From a virus: a stretch of DNA of 59,495 nucleotides. Below the pieces are notes generated by a model that did no database searches, was not told the DNA's origin, and saw nothing but the letters and a program-made list of their open reading frames with translations. The DNA lies in IMG/VR virus record IMGVR_UViG_3300002514_000031, positions 1-59,495 of that record. One strand, given 5' to 3'. The position numbers were made by a program, and so were the translations under genes. This document shows positions 24,347-32,864 of this stretch, in pieces; the stretch's first letter is position 1, and every line of letters begins with the position of its first letter.

Positions 24347-25444
24347 TTATGTGTAACGTGGTTTCCTTTTCACTTCGCATTTCTCTTCGATCTCGTCCCA
24401 GACTTCCTGAACAATCATCCGCAGATCTTTTTCCAGCTCGTTCTTTTCGATGTACTGAATGAATCTTTCTACGGTTCCCGTGAAGTCAAATTCCTTGGGT
24501 TGGAAAAATGCTCCGCTTCTCCAATGACCTTCTGCGATGAGATAGTTCACGCAGCCTCCTACGTCATCGAAGCCAAATGAATAATAGATCGGTATGGTCA
24601 CCTTGCGGTCTTTTCCTTTGATTCTGTTTTTCTTTGTTTGGATAATAGAATCCACGCCAATGATTCGGGGTTTTCCTTTGACGTGTCGTTTGAGTTTCTT
24701 TCCGCAGGAACTCCAGATGGCCAACGTGGCATAGAAAGTGAGAGCGTGTCCACCAGAGCGGGTCTTTTTAGCGAATCCAAAATCAAAGTTGTCTCGGGTT
24801 TGACTGATAACGATGAGAATGGATCCTGACTTTCGGATCCTACTGAGCAACCTGCGGATCCCAGCGGAGTTCTTTTTTGCTTTCCCGTCTCCGAAAGAAC
24901 CTGTGGTGGTCTTTCCTTTGCGGTGAGCTTCTTTTTGATCCTCGAATTTGTCTTGTTCAGCATCGCTGCTCAGGGAGTCCATTGAGTCGAGAATGTATAT
25001 GAAGGGTTGTCCAGCTTTGATCGCATCGTCAATGTTGTAGTAAAATTCCTCAATGGTCGTGCTGCATCCGTTGTTGAGGTCATAAGGATCCTTGCTAGTT
25101 TTTTTGTTCGGTGGTTCGATGCGTTCGGCAACTTTGGATCCAAAGAATTTCGAGATGTCCATCAGTGCCCCGTCCTCACTGTTGTCGTAGATGAATCGGT
25201 AGTCATCGAAGTTCTTATTGTTCGCAGCTTCAGCGAGGCACGTCAGAGAGAGGAAGGTTTTGCCGCTGCTGGAGTCTCCTACAAGGTGGTAGTATTTGCC
25301 CTTCATGAATCCTCGGTTGATATGGTCTGAGATAGCGAGGTTCAAAAGAGTCGATCCCGTGGATACAAAATCCTGAACGGAAGGTTTGCGTGCTTTCTTC
25401 TTTTTTTTTCTGAGCTGCTTTTTTAGTTGTTCTGTTTTTGCCAT
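24347..25444 (-). CDS. RecA/UvsX-like recombinase
   Basis: The start at ATG 25444 (CAGG 8 bases upstream) avoids the hairpin lying before it. The 365 residues have a Lys-rich N-terminus, Walker A GDSSSGKT (56-63), Walker B FIYILDSMDSL, and a loop with ILIVISQTRDN. This is the RecA core of UvsX-like phage recombinases. It should promote strand exchange with the SSB and UvsY-like proteins encoded next to it. Confidence 0.85.
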   Translation of the reverse strand: MAKTEQLKKQLRKKKKKARKPSVQDFVSTGSTLLNLAISDHINRGFMKGKYYHLVGDSSSGKTFLSLTCLAEAANNKNFDDYRFIYDNSEDGALMDISKFFGSKVAERIEPPNKKTSKDPYDLNNGCSTTIEEFYYNIDDAIKAGQPFIYILDSMDSLSSDAEQDKFEDQKEAHRKGKTTTGSFGDGKAKKNSAGIRRLLSRIRKSGSILIVISQTRDNFDFGFAKKTRSGGHALTFYATLAIWSSCGKKLKRHVKGKPRIIGVDSIIQTKKNRIKGKDRKVTIPIYYSFGFDDVGGCVNYLIAEGHWRSGAFFQPKEFDFTGTVERFIQYIEKNELEKDLRMIVQEVWDEIEEKCEVKRKPRYT

Positions 25445-25459
25445 GTTCGTACCTGTCAT

Positions 25460-25492
25460 GGGGTGGAGTCGAAACCGTTCCAACTCCACCCC
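25460..25492 (-). other. Intergenic 10-bp hairpin before the recombinase gene
   Basis: GGGGTGGAGT (25460-25469) pairs perfectly with ACTCCACCCC (25483-25492) across 13 bases. There is no U-tract on the leftward strand, so it may be an RNA-processing or stability element between the SSB and recombinase genes rather than a terminator. Confidence 0.65.
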
Positions 25493-25512
25493 ACACTACT
25501 TTAACAAAAGGA

Positions 25513-26769
25513 TCATCCATTAGCTTCTTCGTCACACTCGTTCCAAACATCGCACTTGTCGCACTCGTCCAGAGTCTCCAGATCTTTTCCGAAGGTTCCG
25601 CCGTGAGGGCATTTACCTTTTTTGCTTTTGCCCTTTTTGGATTTGTCCTTCGATGATTTCGCTGAACTCTTGGACGCTGAGGACTTTTTTGCTTTTTTGA
25701 TCAGCGTGAGATCCTCTGGAGCAAAAGACAACTCATCGCCGTCATCGAACGTGATGGTGACATCGTCTCCGTCAACGTCTTTTACAACGCCTTCATAGTC
25801 ATCACCTTCAATTTCGGCACTGACCCGATCTCCCTTTTCAATTTCAACATCGTCATCCCCAACTTCGGGTTCGGGTTCTCCTTCAGGTTCTTCATCTTCC
25901 TCGGGTTCGGGTTCTCCTTCGGGTTCTTCATCTTCCTCGGGTTCGGGATCTGGATCATCATCAGGCTCATTGTCTTCGTCAGGATCTCCCGCTGCCGCAC
26001 GGTCTGCGTCATCCTCATCTTCATCAGGATCTTCGTTAAGATCCTCGTTCTGATGGAAGATGGCTTCCAGTTCGTCATAGGTTTTCTCAATGAGAAGATC
26101 GTCCAAGCACACAGTCTCATCGAGGATGTCAGCGTCAAAATCTTCCTTGCGAGGTTTGAAGTTGACACTGGAAACTTTGTAACTGGTTCTCCCGCCGAAT
26201 TTGTTTTCAGCGATAACGAGCTTCAGCACCAGCCCACCTTCCAACTCGCAGAACTCGTCCAAGCTCTCGTCATCGTCTTGGTTGTTGATCTCATCGTTGA
26301 GTTTCTCTCCGAAGAAGAAGTTGCTGATGTCCCACAGCATTACTTTTTCGGGTTCCTTCATATCCACCACGTGGAACAACTGACGATAGGAAGGCTTCAA
26401 TGATTTGACCATCTCGTCCTGCGGATCTTTTTGCTTCTTCATCCAATCGCAAATCGGGCAGGGTTTCTTGAAGGTTCGGTTCAAGCAGCAGTAACTGTCT
26501 TGGTTGGCTCCTATGTTACGGTGGATCCAATAGGATCTCTCATAGTGGAGCGTGCCTTCATCGGCGTTGGGGTTTCCTTCTCCCGTCCAATACGGGATAA
26601 TGCTGACACGTTTGACTCCCATCTTGTCGAGTTTGAAGAAGTCCATTTCATTGGCTGGCTTCTTCACGGAGGTTCGTTCAAAACCTCCTGACTGTTGATT
26701 GGCTGCCGCTTTCTTGGCGTTCTTCGCAGCCATTCCTTTTTTATACTTTTTGTTTTTCTTCTTCGACAT
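25513..26769 (-). CDS. gp32-like single-stranded DNA-binding protein with acidic repeats
   Basis: AAAGGAGCACCCG precedes the ATG. The 418 residues begin with a Lys-rich tail; an OB-like core with a zinc-type cluster (C94, C95, C104, C107, in FKKPCPICDWMKK) recalls T4 gp32. Then come an acidic linker of repeated EPEPEEDEEPEG units, a small Tudor/KOW-like barrel (DRVSAEIEGDDYEGVVKDVD), a Ser/Lys-rich stretch and a C-terminal Cys motif CPHGGTFG...CDKCDVWNEC. It should coat ssDNA and recruit replication partners through the acidic part. Confidence 0.8.
   Translation of the reverse strand: MSKKKNKKYKKGMAAKNAKKAAANQQSGGFERTSVKKPANEMDFFKLDKMGVKRVSIIPYWTGEGNPNADEGTLHYERSYWIHRNIGANQDSYCCLNRTFKKPCPICDWMKKQKDPQDEMVKSLKPSYRQLFHVVDMKEPEKVMLWDISNFFFGEKLNDEINNQDDDESLDEFCELEGGLVLKLVIAENKFGGRTSYKVSSVNFKPRKEDFDADILDETVCLDDLLIEKTYDELEAIFHQNEDLNEDPDEDEDDADRAAAGDPDEDNEPDDDPDPEPEEDEEPEGEPEPEEDEEPEGEPEPEVGDDDVEIEKGDRVSAEIEGDDYEGVVKDVDGDDVTITFDDGDELSFAPEDLTLIKKAKKSSASKSSAKSSKDKSKKGKSKKGKCPHGGTFGKDLETLDECDKCDVWNECDEEANG
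25866..25945 (-). repeat. 36-bp in-frame tandem repeat coding for acidic linker
   Basis: Two copies of a 36-base unit (offset 36) plus a partial third encode EPEPEEDEEPEG-type repeats in the SSB gene. Copies differ at single bases. Confidence 0.7.
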
Positions 26770-26914
26770 CGGGTGCTCCTTTTCTATTGAGTGTTTGATG
26801 TTTGCCGTTATAATAGGCTGCTGTGATCACTTTGATCGTTGTGTATAAAATCGTGCATGGGATAATCAATATGAGAATGATTACCCGCTTGATTGTTTCT
26901 GTTAAAAATTTCAT
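26741..26914 (-). CDS. Small membrane protein (57 aa)
   Basis: The ATG at 26914 overlaps the stop of the UvsY-like gene (ATGA) and the end overlaps the SSB start by 29 bases, so it fills the apparent gap exactly. A single membrane segment (VIILILIIPCTILYTTI, about 11-27) is followed by a charged tail. No function known. Confidence 0.6.
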   Translation of the reverse strand: MKFLTETIKRVIILILIIPCTILYTTIKVITAAYYNGKHQTLNRKGAPDVEEEKQKV

Positions 26915-27390
26915 GATTGGTTTTTCAATTTGTCGGCGGATTTCTGACTGATGCGGTTCGTGGGCTTGGCGAAGTATCCTTGTCCGTGAAGTGCGATCAA
27001 TCCTTCCAACGCTCTCTTCCGATGCTCGAGGGCATTCATGAAAGCCTGAAGCACGTCAATGTCGTGGAGTGCTTGGAGTTCCAGATCTCGATATTGTTCC
27101 ACATTGTCATCCATCGCAACCGCTTCGGCAACTGCTCCCACGGTTGGTTTTTCTTTCAGGCCATGCTCTTCAGGATCCTTTCGGATCTTCTTGGCGGTTT
27201 CGGCCTGACAGACTTCCAACTCACTTTTGAATCGGCGTGCTTTGTCTTTCGCTTCCGCCAGTTCCAACGCTCGGGTGATAACGAGTCTGGGTTGTTCCAA
27301 GCAATGCTTTTCAAGCAATAACAAATCCAGATCGAATATGTCAATGTCCAAGTCTTTCTTTTTTGCTTTTTTCTTTTTCACTGTCTTCAT
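26911..27390 (-). CDS. UvsY-like recombination mediator
   Basis: GAAGGAGAAAG precedes the ATG, just behind a TCTATAATAAGG promoter motif. The 159 residues are helical: an acidic N-terminus (DLDIDIFDLDLL), a charged coil with FKSELEVCQAETAKKIRKD, and an ALEHRKRALEGLIALHGQGYF end. The layout resembles UvsY, which loads UvsX on SSB-coated DNA, and the gene lies beside SSB and recombinase genes. Assigned by pattern and context. Confidence 0.5.
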   Translation of the reverse strand: MKTVKKKKAKKKDLDIDIFDLDLLLLEKHCLEQPRLVITRALELAEAKDKARRFKSELEVCQAETAKKIRKDPEEHGLKEKPTVGAVAEAVAMDDNVEQYRDLELQALHDIDVLQAFMNALEHRKRALEGLIALHGQGYFAKPTNRISQKSADKLKNQS

Positions 27391-27407
27391 TTTCTTTCTC
27401 CTTCTAC

Positions 27408-27418
27408 CTTATTATAGA
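27408..27418 (-). promoter_or_regulatory. TCTATAATAAGG promoter motif
   Basis: -10 TATAAT at 27416-27411 on the leftward strand, with TTGAAA 14 bases upstream (27436-27431) and AAGGTAGAAGG downstream, before the UvsY-like gene. One of seven copies in the window. Confidence 0.6.
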
Positions 27419-27432
27419 TCACAAATCATTTT

Positions 27433-28362
27433 TCAATCCATTTTATCATGAACAACTTCCCAACACGATGCCGTGAGCCCAGCTTTCTTGCTGTCATAGA
27501 AGTTCTGTTGAAAAGCGTAGATGATCCGCCATGCTTTTTCGGCTAGTTTTCCTCCTCCGAGCAGCACAGAGTTTGCATATCCCAAAACCAACCATCGAAC
27601 GCTCTCAGGATCGTCATCCAGTTCCTTGAGAATGCCCGAGATTTTCTGCCAGCTGGGATTTGGAGAAATCAAAGCACGAGCCAGTTCAATCGCTTGTGCT
27701 TTCATGTCGATATTCTGAATGGCGTTGAGCATTTCTTCGTCATCTTCAATTCCCATTATAGCATTCAAGCTCACCAAAGCAGAACGGGCGGAACCTTCGG
27801 ACACCTCCACCAACCGATCCGCACACTCTTCAGTAATGATGATTTGTTCTTTTCGGCAGACGTAGTTGATCAGGCGTTTCATATCCGTATTCTTCAACAG
27901 CTTCACTACGATCTTCGTTGAGCGGGTGTGTATTGTTTTCTTGAGCTTCTGGGGATCGGTAGTGCTCAAAAAGAAATAGGCATGAGATGGCGTGTCCTCT
28001 AACATTTTCAAAAAGGCATCCTGAGCCTCTCCCGTCATGCGATGGCATTCGTCTATATGCCAGATGCGGCAGGATCCCGAGATGGGAGACAGACTCAGAT
28101 GCTTTTGAATGAAACGCACCATATCAATCCCACGCAAAATACTGCAATTGATTTCTTTGAAATCCTGATCGCCGCAGTCCATTTCTTTTTTCAGGATCCT
28201 CGCCAGCGTAGTTTTGCCGCAACCACTTGGCCCAGAGAAGAGGAGCGTGTGAGGCACTCGCTTGTTCTTGATCATCTCGTTCAATACTTTGACGGGTTCG
28301 GGTTGTCCCCAAACTCTTTTGAGGTCAGTGGGTCGATGCTTTTTGTACAATTCAGTTTTCAA
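27433..28362 (-). CDS. Clamp loader subunit (DnaX/gp44-like AAA+)
   Basis: The TTG at 28362 has AAGGAG 7 bases upstream and gives KTELYKKHRP, the classic DnaX/RFC start, so it is preferred over ATGs further up inside the polymerase gene. The 309 residues have Walker A GPSGCGKT (44-51), WHIDECHRM (Walker B), a sensor STTDP and a TRSTKI arginine finger. It should load the sliding clamp encoded nearby. Overlaps the polymerase end by 11 bases. Confidence 0.88.
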   Translation of the reverse strand: MKTELYKKHRPTDLKRVWGQPEPVKVLNEMIKNKRVPHTLLFSGPSGCGKTTLARILKKEMDCGDQDFKEINCSILRGIDMVRFIQKHLSLSPISGSCRIWHIDECHRMTGEAQDAFLKMLEDTPSHAYFFLSTTDPQKLKKTIHTRSTKIVVKLLKNTDMKRLINYVCRKEQIIITEECADRLVEVSEGSARSALVSLNAIMGIEDDEEMLNAIQNIDMKAQAIELARALISPNPSWQKISGILKELDDDPESVRWLVLGYANSVLLGGGKLAEKAWRIIYAFQQNFYDSKKAGLTASCWEVVHDKMD

Positions 28363-29743
28363 TTTTGATCTCCTTTTTGTCATTCCAACTTTGGCCTTCA
28401 TATGCAATCTCTGCGTCTATTCGTAGAGGCACCGAAATCCATTTCCATTTTCGTGCGAGATCTCGGGTCATTATTTTCTTTGCGGCAGCGAGATAATCCT
28501 GAACTTCATCGACAGGAACGTCAGCCACGATGCTATCATGGATCTGTCCTACAATCTTTGCTCCGCTTCGGTTTCTCTCGATCCATTTTTGTAACCTCGT
28601 CAGGCTCCAAAGCAAACAATGAAAAGCGGATCCCTGAATTGGGGCGTTGATCGCTTCGTTCCTTTTGAAAACTCCGTTCTCAATGAAGCCAGTCAGCGTC
28701 TGCCACCCGCCGTTCTTTTGATATTCACTCCACCACTTCTCTTTCCATTCCGCATATACTTTGAAACGACTGCCCCAGAAATTTGCTTCAACTTCTTGGA
28801 TATGTTTTTCAAATGTTCGTGCCTTCGGTTTCTGCTTAGGATCGCAGGCACCCAATCGAGTGATGCCTTGTTCTTTGAGATGGTCGGTGACCAGCGTTCC
28901 GTTCTTCATGCTCAACTTCCCGCTCACGATATGATCCCAGAGATTGCGTGCGCAGTTGATATAGTAGTCTCCATAGAATTGCGGGAAGATGAATTTGTTT
29001 TTGCCTCCGTATCGTAACTGCTTGGTCACTTGATCGGTGTCCATCATATAGCATTCCGCTGCCATGTCTCGGTGCATGTCCAATGAAAGATCTTCTACAT
29101 AGGCCGTCAACCGAGGATCGTGATGATAGCAACAGGAGATCCCCACTTCAATTCCGCTGTAGTCAAGTTCAACCAGAGCGTGGCCAACCCGAGGAATGAA
29201 CGCTTGCCGAATCAGATCGGCAATCCATTCTAACCTGATTGGGATGTTTTGGAAATTAGGTCTTTCACTGCTTCCACGGAAGGTGGAAACGAGATGAAGA
29301 GAGAAGATTGGGTGAAGAAATCCGTCAACAGTTTCCTTTTGGATTCCGTAGAGGTAGGTGGAGAGTGCTTTTTGTAATTTGGAGATCTTGAGAAACCGTT
29401 TGACATAAGGGATTGACAAGCTGGAGAGACTTTCCTCATCAGTTCGAGGCCGTCCAGTAGGTGTTCGATTGACGCACGCGTGCCCCATGCGATTGAAGAG
29501 AACCTCTCCAAGTTGCTCACGGCTGTTGAAGTTGGCACTCCTCCCAAATGTAGTTTTCCAAACTTGAGTGACTTCATCTTCTTCAAGAGAGCGGTACAAG
29601 TTGGCGATGCGTCTTTTTGTTTTCCCAATAGCTCCTTCGAGATAATCCGTATCAATTCTGATTCCATTGGATTCGATCCTGCTGAGGGTTTGGAGTCCTT
29701 CGTGAAGTAGTTTGTACGCTTCGGGGGTGGTGGCTCTACTCAT
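28352..29743 (-). CDS. DNA polymerase, family A, polymerase domain only
   Basis: A 463-residue family A polymerase module: RGSSERPNFQNIP (156-168), motif A ELDYSGIEVGI (D194), motif B around KNKFIFPQFYGDY (248-260) and motif C GQIHDS (H402, D403). The proofreading domain is absent and is encoded by the gene before it as a fusion with a uracil-DNA glycosylase; the two overlap by 8 bases. It should be the replicative polymerase with the phage clamp and loader. Confidence 0.92.
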   Translation of the reverse strand: MSRATTPEAYKLLHEGLQTLSRIESNGIRIDTDYLEGAIGKTKRRIANLYRSLEEDEVTQVWKTTFGRSANFNSREQLGEVLFNRMGHACVNRTPTGRPRTDEESLSSLSIPYVKRFLKISKLQKALSTYLYGIQKETVDGFLHPIFSLHLVSTFRGSSERPNFQNIPIRLEWIADLIRQAFIPRVGHALVELDYSGIEVGISCCYHHDPRLTAYVEDLSLDMHRDMAAECYMMDTDQVTKQLRYGGKNKFIFPQFYGDYYINCARNLWDHIVSGKLSMKNGTLVTDHLKEQGITRLGACDPKQKPKARTFEKHIQEVEANFWGSRFKVYAEWKEKWWSEYQKNGGWQTLTGFIENGVFKRNEAINAPIQGSAFHCLLWSLTRLQKWIERNRSGAKIVGQIHDSIVADVPVDEVQDYLAAAKKIMTRDLARKWKWISVPLRIDAEIAYEGQSWNDKKEIKIEN

Positions 29744-30965
29744 GACATTTTCCCGTTTGGAGTTTGGAGATCCGTTCCATTTGTATTTGCGCCAGTTTGT
29801 ATTCTAGCAACGCATCCATTCCATTATACAAAAGCAGATCCGTCAAGTTGATCTGATTTATTTTGTTGAACTTGCTTTCGGCGGAGTCTTTGAGATAAGG
29901 TTGAATGTGATCGTCATAAGGAGGCTGTCCCAGTTGGACGTAGGATTGAAACTTGAGTCCAGTGACTCCCGCCTGATTGTTCAGTACATGAGCGGCAAGC
30001 ATCGTGTCCCATTTCCAATTCTTGACTTCCACTCCGAGGATCTTCTGTGTCCACCGATCCTCGAACTTCAAGTTGGCTGCAATCTTTCCGCAATCACTTT
30101 GTAGAAGTTCTTGGGTTGCTTCAATCACTTCTCCCATCCACGGGAAGGCAATTGTTTTGGTTCCTCCCGTACAAACTGCGCATGAATATATTCTGGCTCC
30201 TTTGTATTCGGGCTTCAAGCAGTTCGTCTCATAATCAAAAGCAATATCATCCCCCAGTAGGATCCATTGACGAAGAAGGCGTGCAGCTTCTTCGGGATCG
30301 TGAATGATGCGTATTTCTTTTTGGAGGTCAGGGATCTTTTCCCACGGTTTGGAATGTCTCTTTTTGATAGCGGATCTCAAGTGCTTCCGAAACCAGAGTG
30401 CCAATCCTCGGTTGCGTTCTTCTTCGAGAAGCTGCCACGGGTGATAAGTAGGAACGATCCATGCGTTGGGATTTTGCGAAGGAACAATGAACCCAGCCCA
30501 CTTGGTAGTTGGGCCAGGCGATTCCTTCCAAGTGTGTCCGATGAGACTTTGGATGGCGGTGTTTCCGAGAAGAACGACAACGGTGGGTTTCTTTTCTTCG
30601 ATGACTTGGAACAGGTTGCCACGACAACATAGGATCTCTGCACCGTTCGGCGTTCGTCCTTTCGGTGGACGACATCGCACTGCGTGAGTTCGCCAACAGT
30701 CCTTGTCCAGATGAACGCCCAAAGAGGTGAGTGTTTTTCGTAGGAGCAATCCTGCCTCTCCGCCGAACGAGTCGTGGTTGGCATCTTCTTTTTGATCAGG
30801 AGCTTCACCCACGATCAATATGCTTTTGTCTCCTTCACCTACCATCGGCATTTTAGGACAGGCGCATGAACGAGACAACCCGCATTTCCCGCAGAGAGGA
30901 ACTTTGCTCAATGGTCGGTCATTCGTTTGTAGTAGTTCGGACGTTGTCCAGAATCCCTTACTCAT
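29736..30965 (-). CDS. Uracil-DNA glycosylase (family 4) fused to 3'-5' exonuclease
   Basis: The start at ATG 30965 overlaps the clamp stop by 8 bases. In 409 residues, the N-terminal half is a family 4/5 UDG with iron-sulfur cysteines (C25, C28, and the pair in VRCRPPKGRTPNGAEILCC), the GEAPDQKED motif (53-61) and PTYHP. The C-terminal half is a DnaQ/Pol I exonuclease: FDYETN, ANLKFEDRW and LLYNGMDALLEY. It should proofread and excise uracil beside the separate polymerase. Confidence 0.85.
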   Translation of the reverse strand: MSKGFWTTSELLQTNDRPLSKVPLCGKCGLSRSCACPKMPMVGEGDKSILIVGEAPDQKEDANHDSFGGEAGLLLRKTLTSLGVHLDKDCWRTHAVRCRPPKGRTPNGAEILCCRGNLFQVIEEKKPTVVVLLGNTAIQSLIGHTWKESPGPTTKWAGFIVPSQNPNAWIVPTYHPWQLLEEERNRGLALWFRKHLRSAIKKRHSKPWEKIPDLQKEIRIIHDPEEAARLLRQWILLGDDIAFDYETNCLKPEYKGARIYSCAVCTGGTKTIAFPWMGEVIEATQELLQSDCGKIAANLKFEDRWTQKILGVEVKNWKWDTMLAAHVLNNQAGVTGLKFQSYVQLGQPPYDDHIQPYLKDSAESKFNKINQINLTDLLLYNGMDALLEYKLAQIQMERISKLQTGKCHE

Positions 30966-31977
30966 CCTCAATGACTCCCAGATACGTCACGAACACATAA
31001 CTGCCGTTGTCCACTTTCAACGCCTTCTCGGATACTTCGCACTTGTTGAATCGGTTCGTGATGTCGGAAAGGAGTTTGGGAGAGATCATGAATTCCAACG
31101 CTCGTCCTTTGTAGGAGGTGGGGCGGGTTTCGGTGTAGCTGCCGTTTGGGCCATCACCCGTGATTCGGATCCGCTTGGGTCTCATGTCCACTTTGACTTC
31201 GTTGTGTTCTTCTTCTCTGCTGAAAACCTCGGCACGCTCCGCCATCTCAGTAAGTGCTTTGGGAAGTTTGACGGGATCTCCTGACACATCCAACACTTTG
31301 TCCATCGGCGGGAAATCTTCGGCATATTGCCGACAGCTGAGGGTGAGTCCTTTTTTATTTCGGAAGTGAATCCAACTCTCCGTTATTGCCCACTCATACA
31401 TTACAGCTCTGCCAACTTCTTTCATTGCTTCGTGACGAACCAAAATTGACTTGTCCAATCCCGTGTCCATAGCGTATCGAGTGATTTGGAAGTTGTCGCA
31501 CGCTTCGATCCATTTGGGAGCGACATGAACGCACGTCAATGAGAAGTGACTCTCATCGGTACTGGCTGACTGACGAACGAGATCCACCGCTTGACTGAAT
31601 CCTTCGGGAATGTCCAACCATTCATCCTTCTTCTTCGGTACGTCCACCACGTCAATACCCAAGAGGATTTCGCTTTCCATTCTGATGCGCACTTCCTTCC
31701 GCTTCCCTTTGATGATGAGTGATCCTTCTTCCGTATCCAGCATCAATTTCTCATCGCTGATTTTATGAAGGACATCAATGAGTGGACGGGCTTGTACAGC
31801 TCCTTCGATGTCACCCACGTCACATTTGTAAGAGCATGCAACCTCGTCATTGTACGTGAACACCCGTTTGTTTTTGAAAACCACGCAGCTGCTTTGCTCT
31901 ACAATATCACGGGCGTTCAATCCTGGTGCCACGTTCTCCAATTGCGCCAACAGTTCTTCTCTGTCCACTTGATTCAT
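30958..31977 (-). CDS. Sliding clamp (DnaN-like)
   Basis: The ATG at 31977 with AAAGGA upstream is chosen; the frame runs open further up without a ribosome site. The 339 residues show the repeated clamp-domain pattern of DnaN-like proteins (ARPLIDVLHKISDEKLMLDT; VAPKWIEACDNFQITRYAM; a final YVFVTYLGVI). It lies between acyltransferase-like and UDG-exonuclease genes in the replisome operon and should tether the polymerase. Confidence 0.7.
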   Translation of the reverse strand: MNQVDREELLAQLENVAPGLNARDIVEQSSCVVFKNKRVFTYNDEVACSYKCDVGDIEGAVQARPLIDVLHKISDEKLMLDTEEGSLIIKGKRKEVRIRMESEILLGIDVVDVPKKKDEWLDIPEGFSQAVDLVRQSASTDESHFSLTCVHVAPKWIEACDNFQITRYAMDTGLDKSILVRHEAMKEVGRAVMYEWAITESWIHFRNKKGLTLSCRQYAEDFPPMDKVLDVSGDPVKLPKALTEMAERAEVFSREEEHNEVKVDMRPKRIRITGDGPNGSYTETRPTSYKGRALEFMISPKLLSDITNRFNKCEVSEKALKVDNGSYVFVTYLGVIEDE

Positions 31978-31990
31978 TTTCGATGTCCTT

Positions 31991-32758
31991 TCATCTGTTT
32001 GTGTATATGGTAGCAACCCGTGCTGGGTTGAGTCTCTTCTTGTAAGTTTCCAATCCACGCTGTCCCAGATCTCCTCCGTCATTGACGAGCGGAGGATGAT
32101 CTTTGAACCACTGGGCGTTTCGATAAAAGCACAAACGCAAAAACGCTTGCGCACACGGTTCTCCGTTGTCGATACAAAATCGGAAGTTGGTGAACCTCCA
32201 ATTGTAATCAGCCACGTTCATTCCGATGAGATTGTCATCGCCATCGAGCAAAATCCAGCGGTGGTTTCCGTTGAGAACGTAGTCCACCAAGATGTCTGGA
32301 TCATAGATAGAGTCTTTGCGATCCGCCCACGCCATCAATAGCGTTTCGATCTTCTCATCCAGAGTGGATCCGAGCACGCTCATGGGAACATATTGAAGGT
32401 CAGAATGAGCACGCAAAAAGGTGTTCGTGTTTTTTCGGAAGTTTGCCCAGCGTTGACCGCTCAAGTCGCAAAGAAATTCTTCATGGCGGTAGATGTACTG
32501 ACGATCCAACGCCTCTCCTTCGGACGCATCCAAGAAGCTGCTCCACCATTTGGCTCCTGTATGAATCAAAACATTCTCTTCCTCGAACAGCGGAGGAAAG
32601 AACCAACCGCCATCGTCATCGGTGTAACCGCTCAAGTGTCCCAGACGTGTCCAGACCAATCCTTTGCGCTCAATGTATTCATCGCTGACCCAAAAGTTCG
32701 GTTCAATCTTCTTCTGTCTCAGGTGGAGCCAATAGGTTGAATCCTTTTTTCTTTCCAT
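31991..32758 (-). CDS. DUF2156/FmhB-like acyltransferase
   Basis: The start at ATG 32758 (AAAGG 8 bases before) is preferred over a GTG at 32824, because another gene occupies the overlap. The 255 residues match the GNAT-type fold of DUF2156/phosphatidylglycerol lysyltransferase C-domains: RKNTNTFLR, YVLNGNHRWILLDGDDNLIG and the telling C-terminal VNDGGDLGQRGLETYKKRLNP. Relatives transfer aminoacyl or acyl groups. In this cluster it may acylate a modified nucleobase or a peptide. Substrate unknown. Confidence 0.6.
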   Translation of the reverse strand: MERKKDSTYWLHLRQKKIEPNFWVSDEYIERKGLVWTRLGHLSGYTDDDGGWFFPPLFEEENVLIHTGAKWWSSFLDASEGEALDRQYIYRHEEFLCDLSGQRWANFRKNTNTFLRAHSDLQYVPMSVLGSTLDEKIETLLMAWADRKDSIYDPDILVDYVLNGNHRWILLDGDDNLIGMNVADYNWRFTNFRFCIDNGEPCAQAFLRLCFYRNAQWFKDHPPLVNDGGDLGQRGLETYKKRLNPARVATIYTNR

Positions 32759-32861
32759 CACTTTTGCCTTTGCTTCCTTTGCTTGTTCCGAAGCGTTTGT
32801 TTTTGATTTTGCTAATGAGGGCACGGCTCACGCCTCCGCTCTTTCTACTTTTTCCGCCCAT
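32703..32861 (-). CDS. Small basic protein (52 aa)
   Basis: An ATG four bases after the preceding stop, with AAAGGA about 11 bases upstream. The 52 residues are Ser/Lys/Gly-rich and basic with an acidic end (APPETEED). It overlaps the acyltransferase start by 56 bases in another frame. Probably nucleic-acid-binding by charge; no family known. Confidence 0.5.
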   Translation of the reverse strand: MGGKSRKSGGVSRALISKIKNKRFGTSKGSKGKSDGKKKGFNLLAPPETEED

Positions 32862-32864
32862 GTG

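Noticed and set aside
26803-26824. TTGAGT-16-TATAAT on the rightward strand inside the small membrane gene
   Set aside because: It would only transcribe antisense to the UvsY-like gene and lacks the downstream AAGAC block; likely chance.
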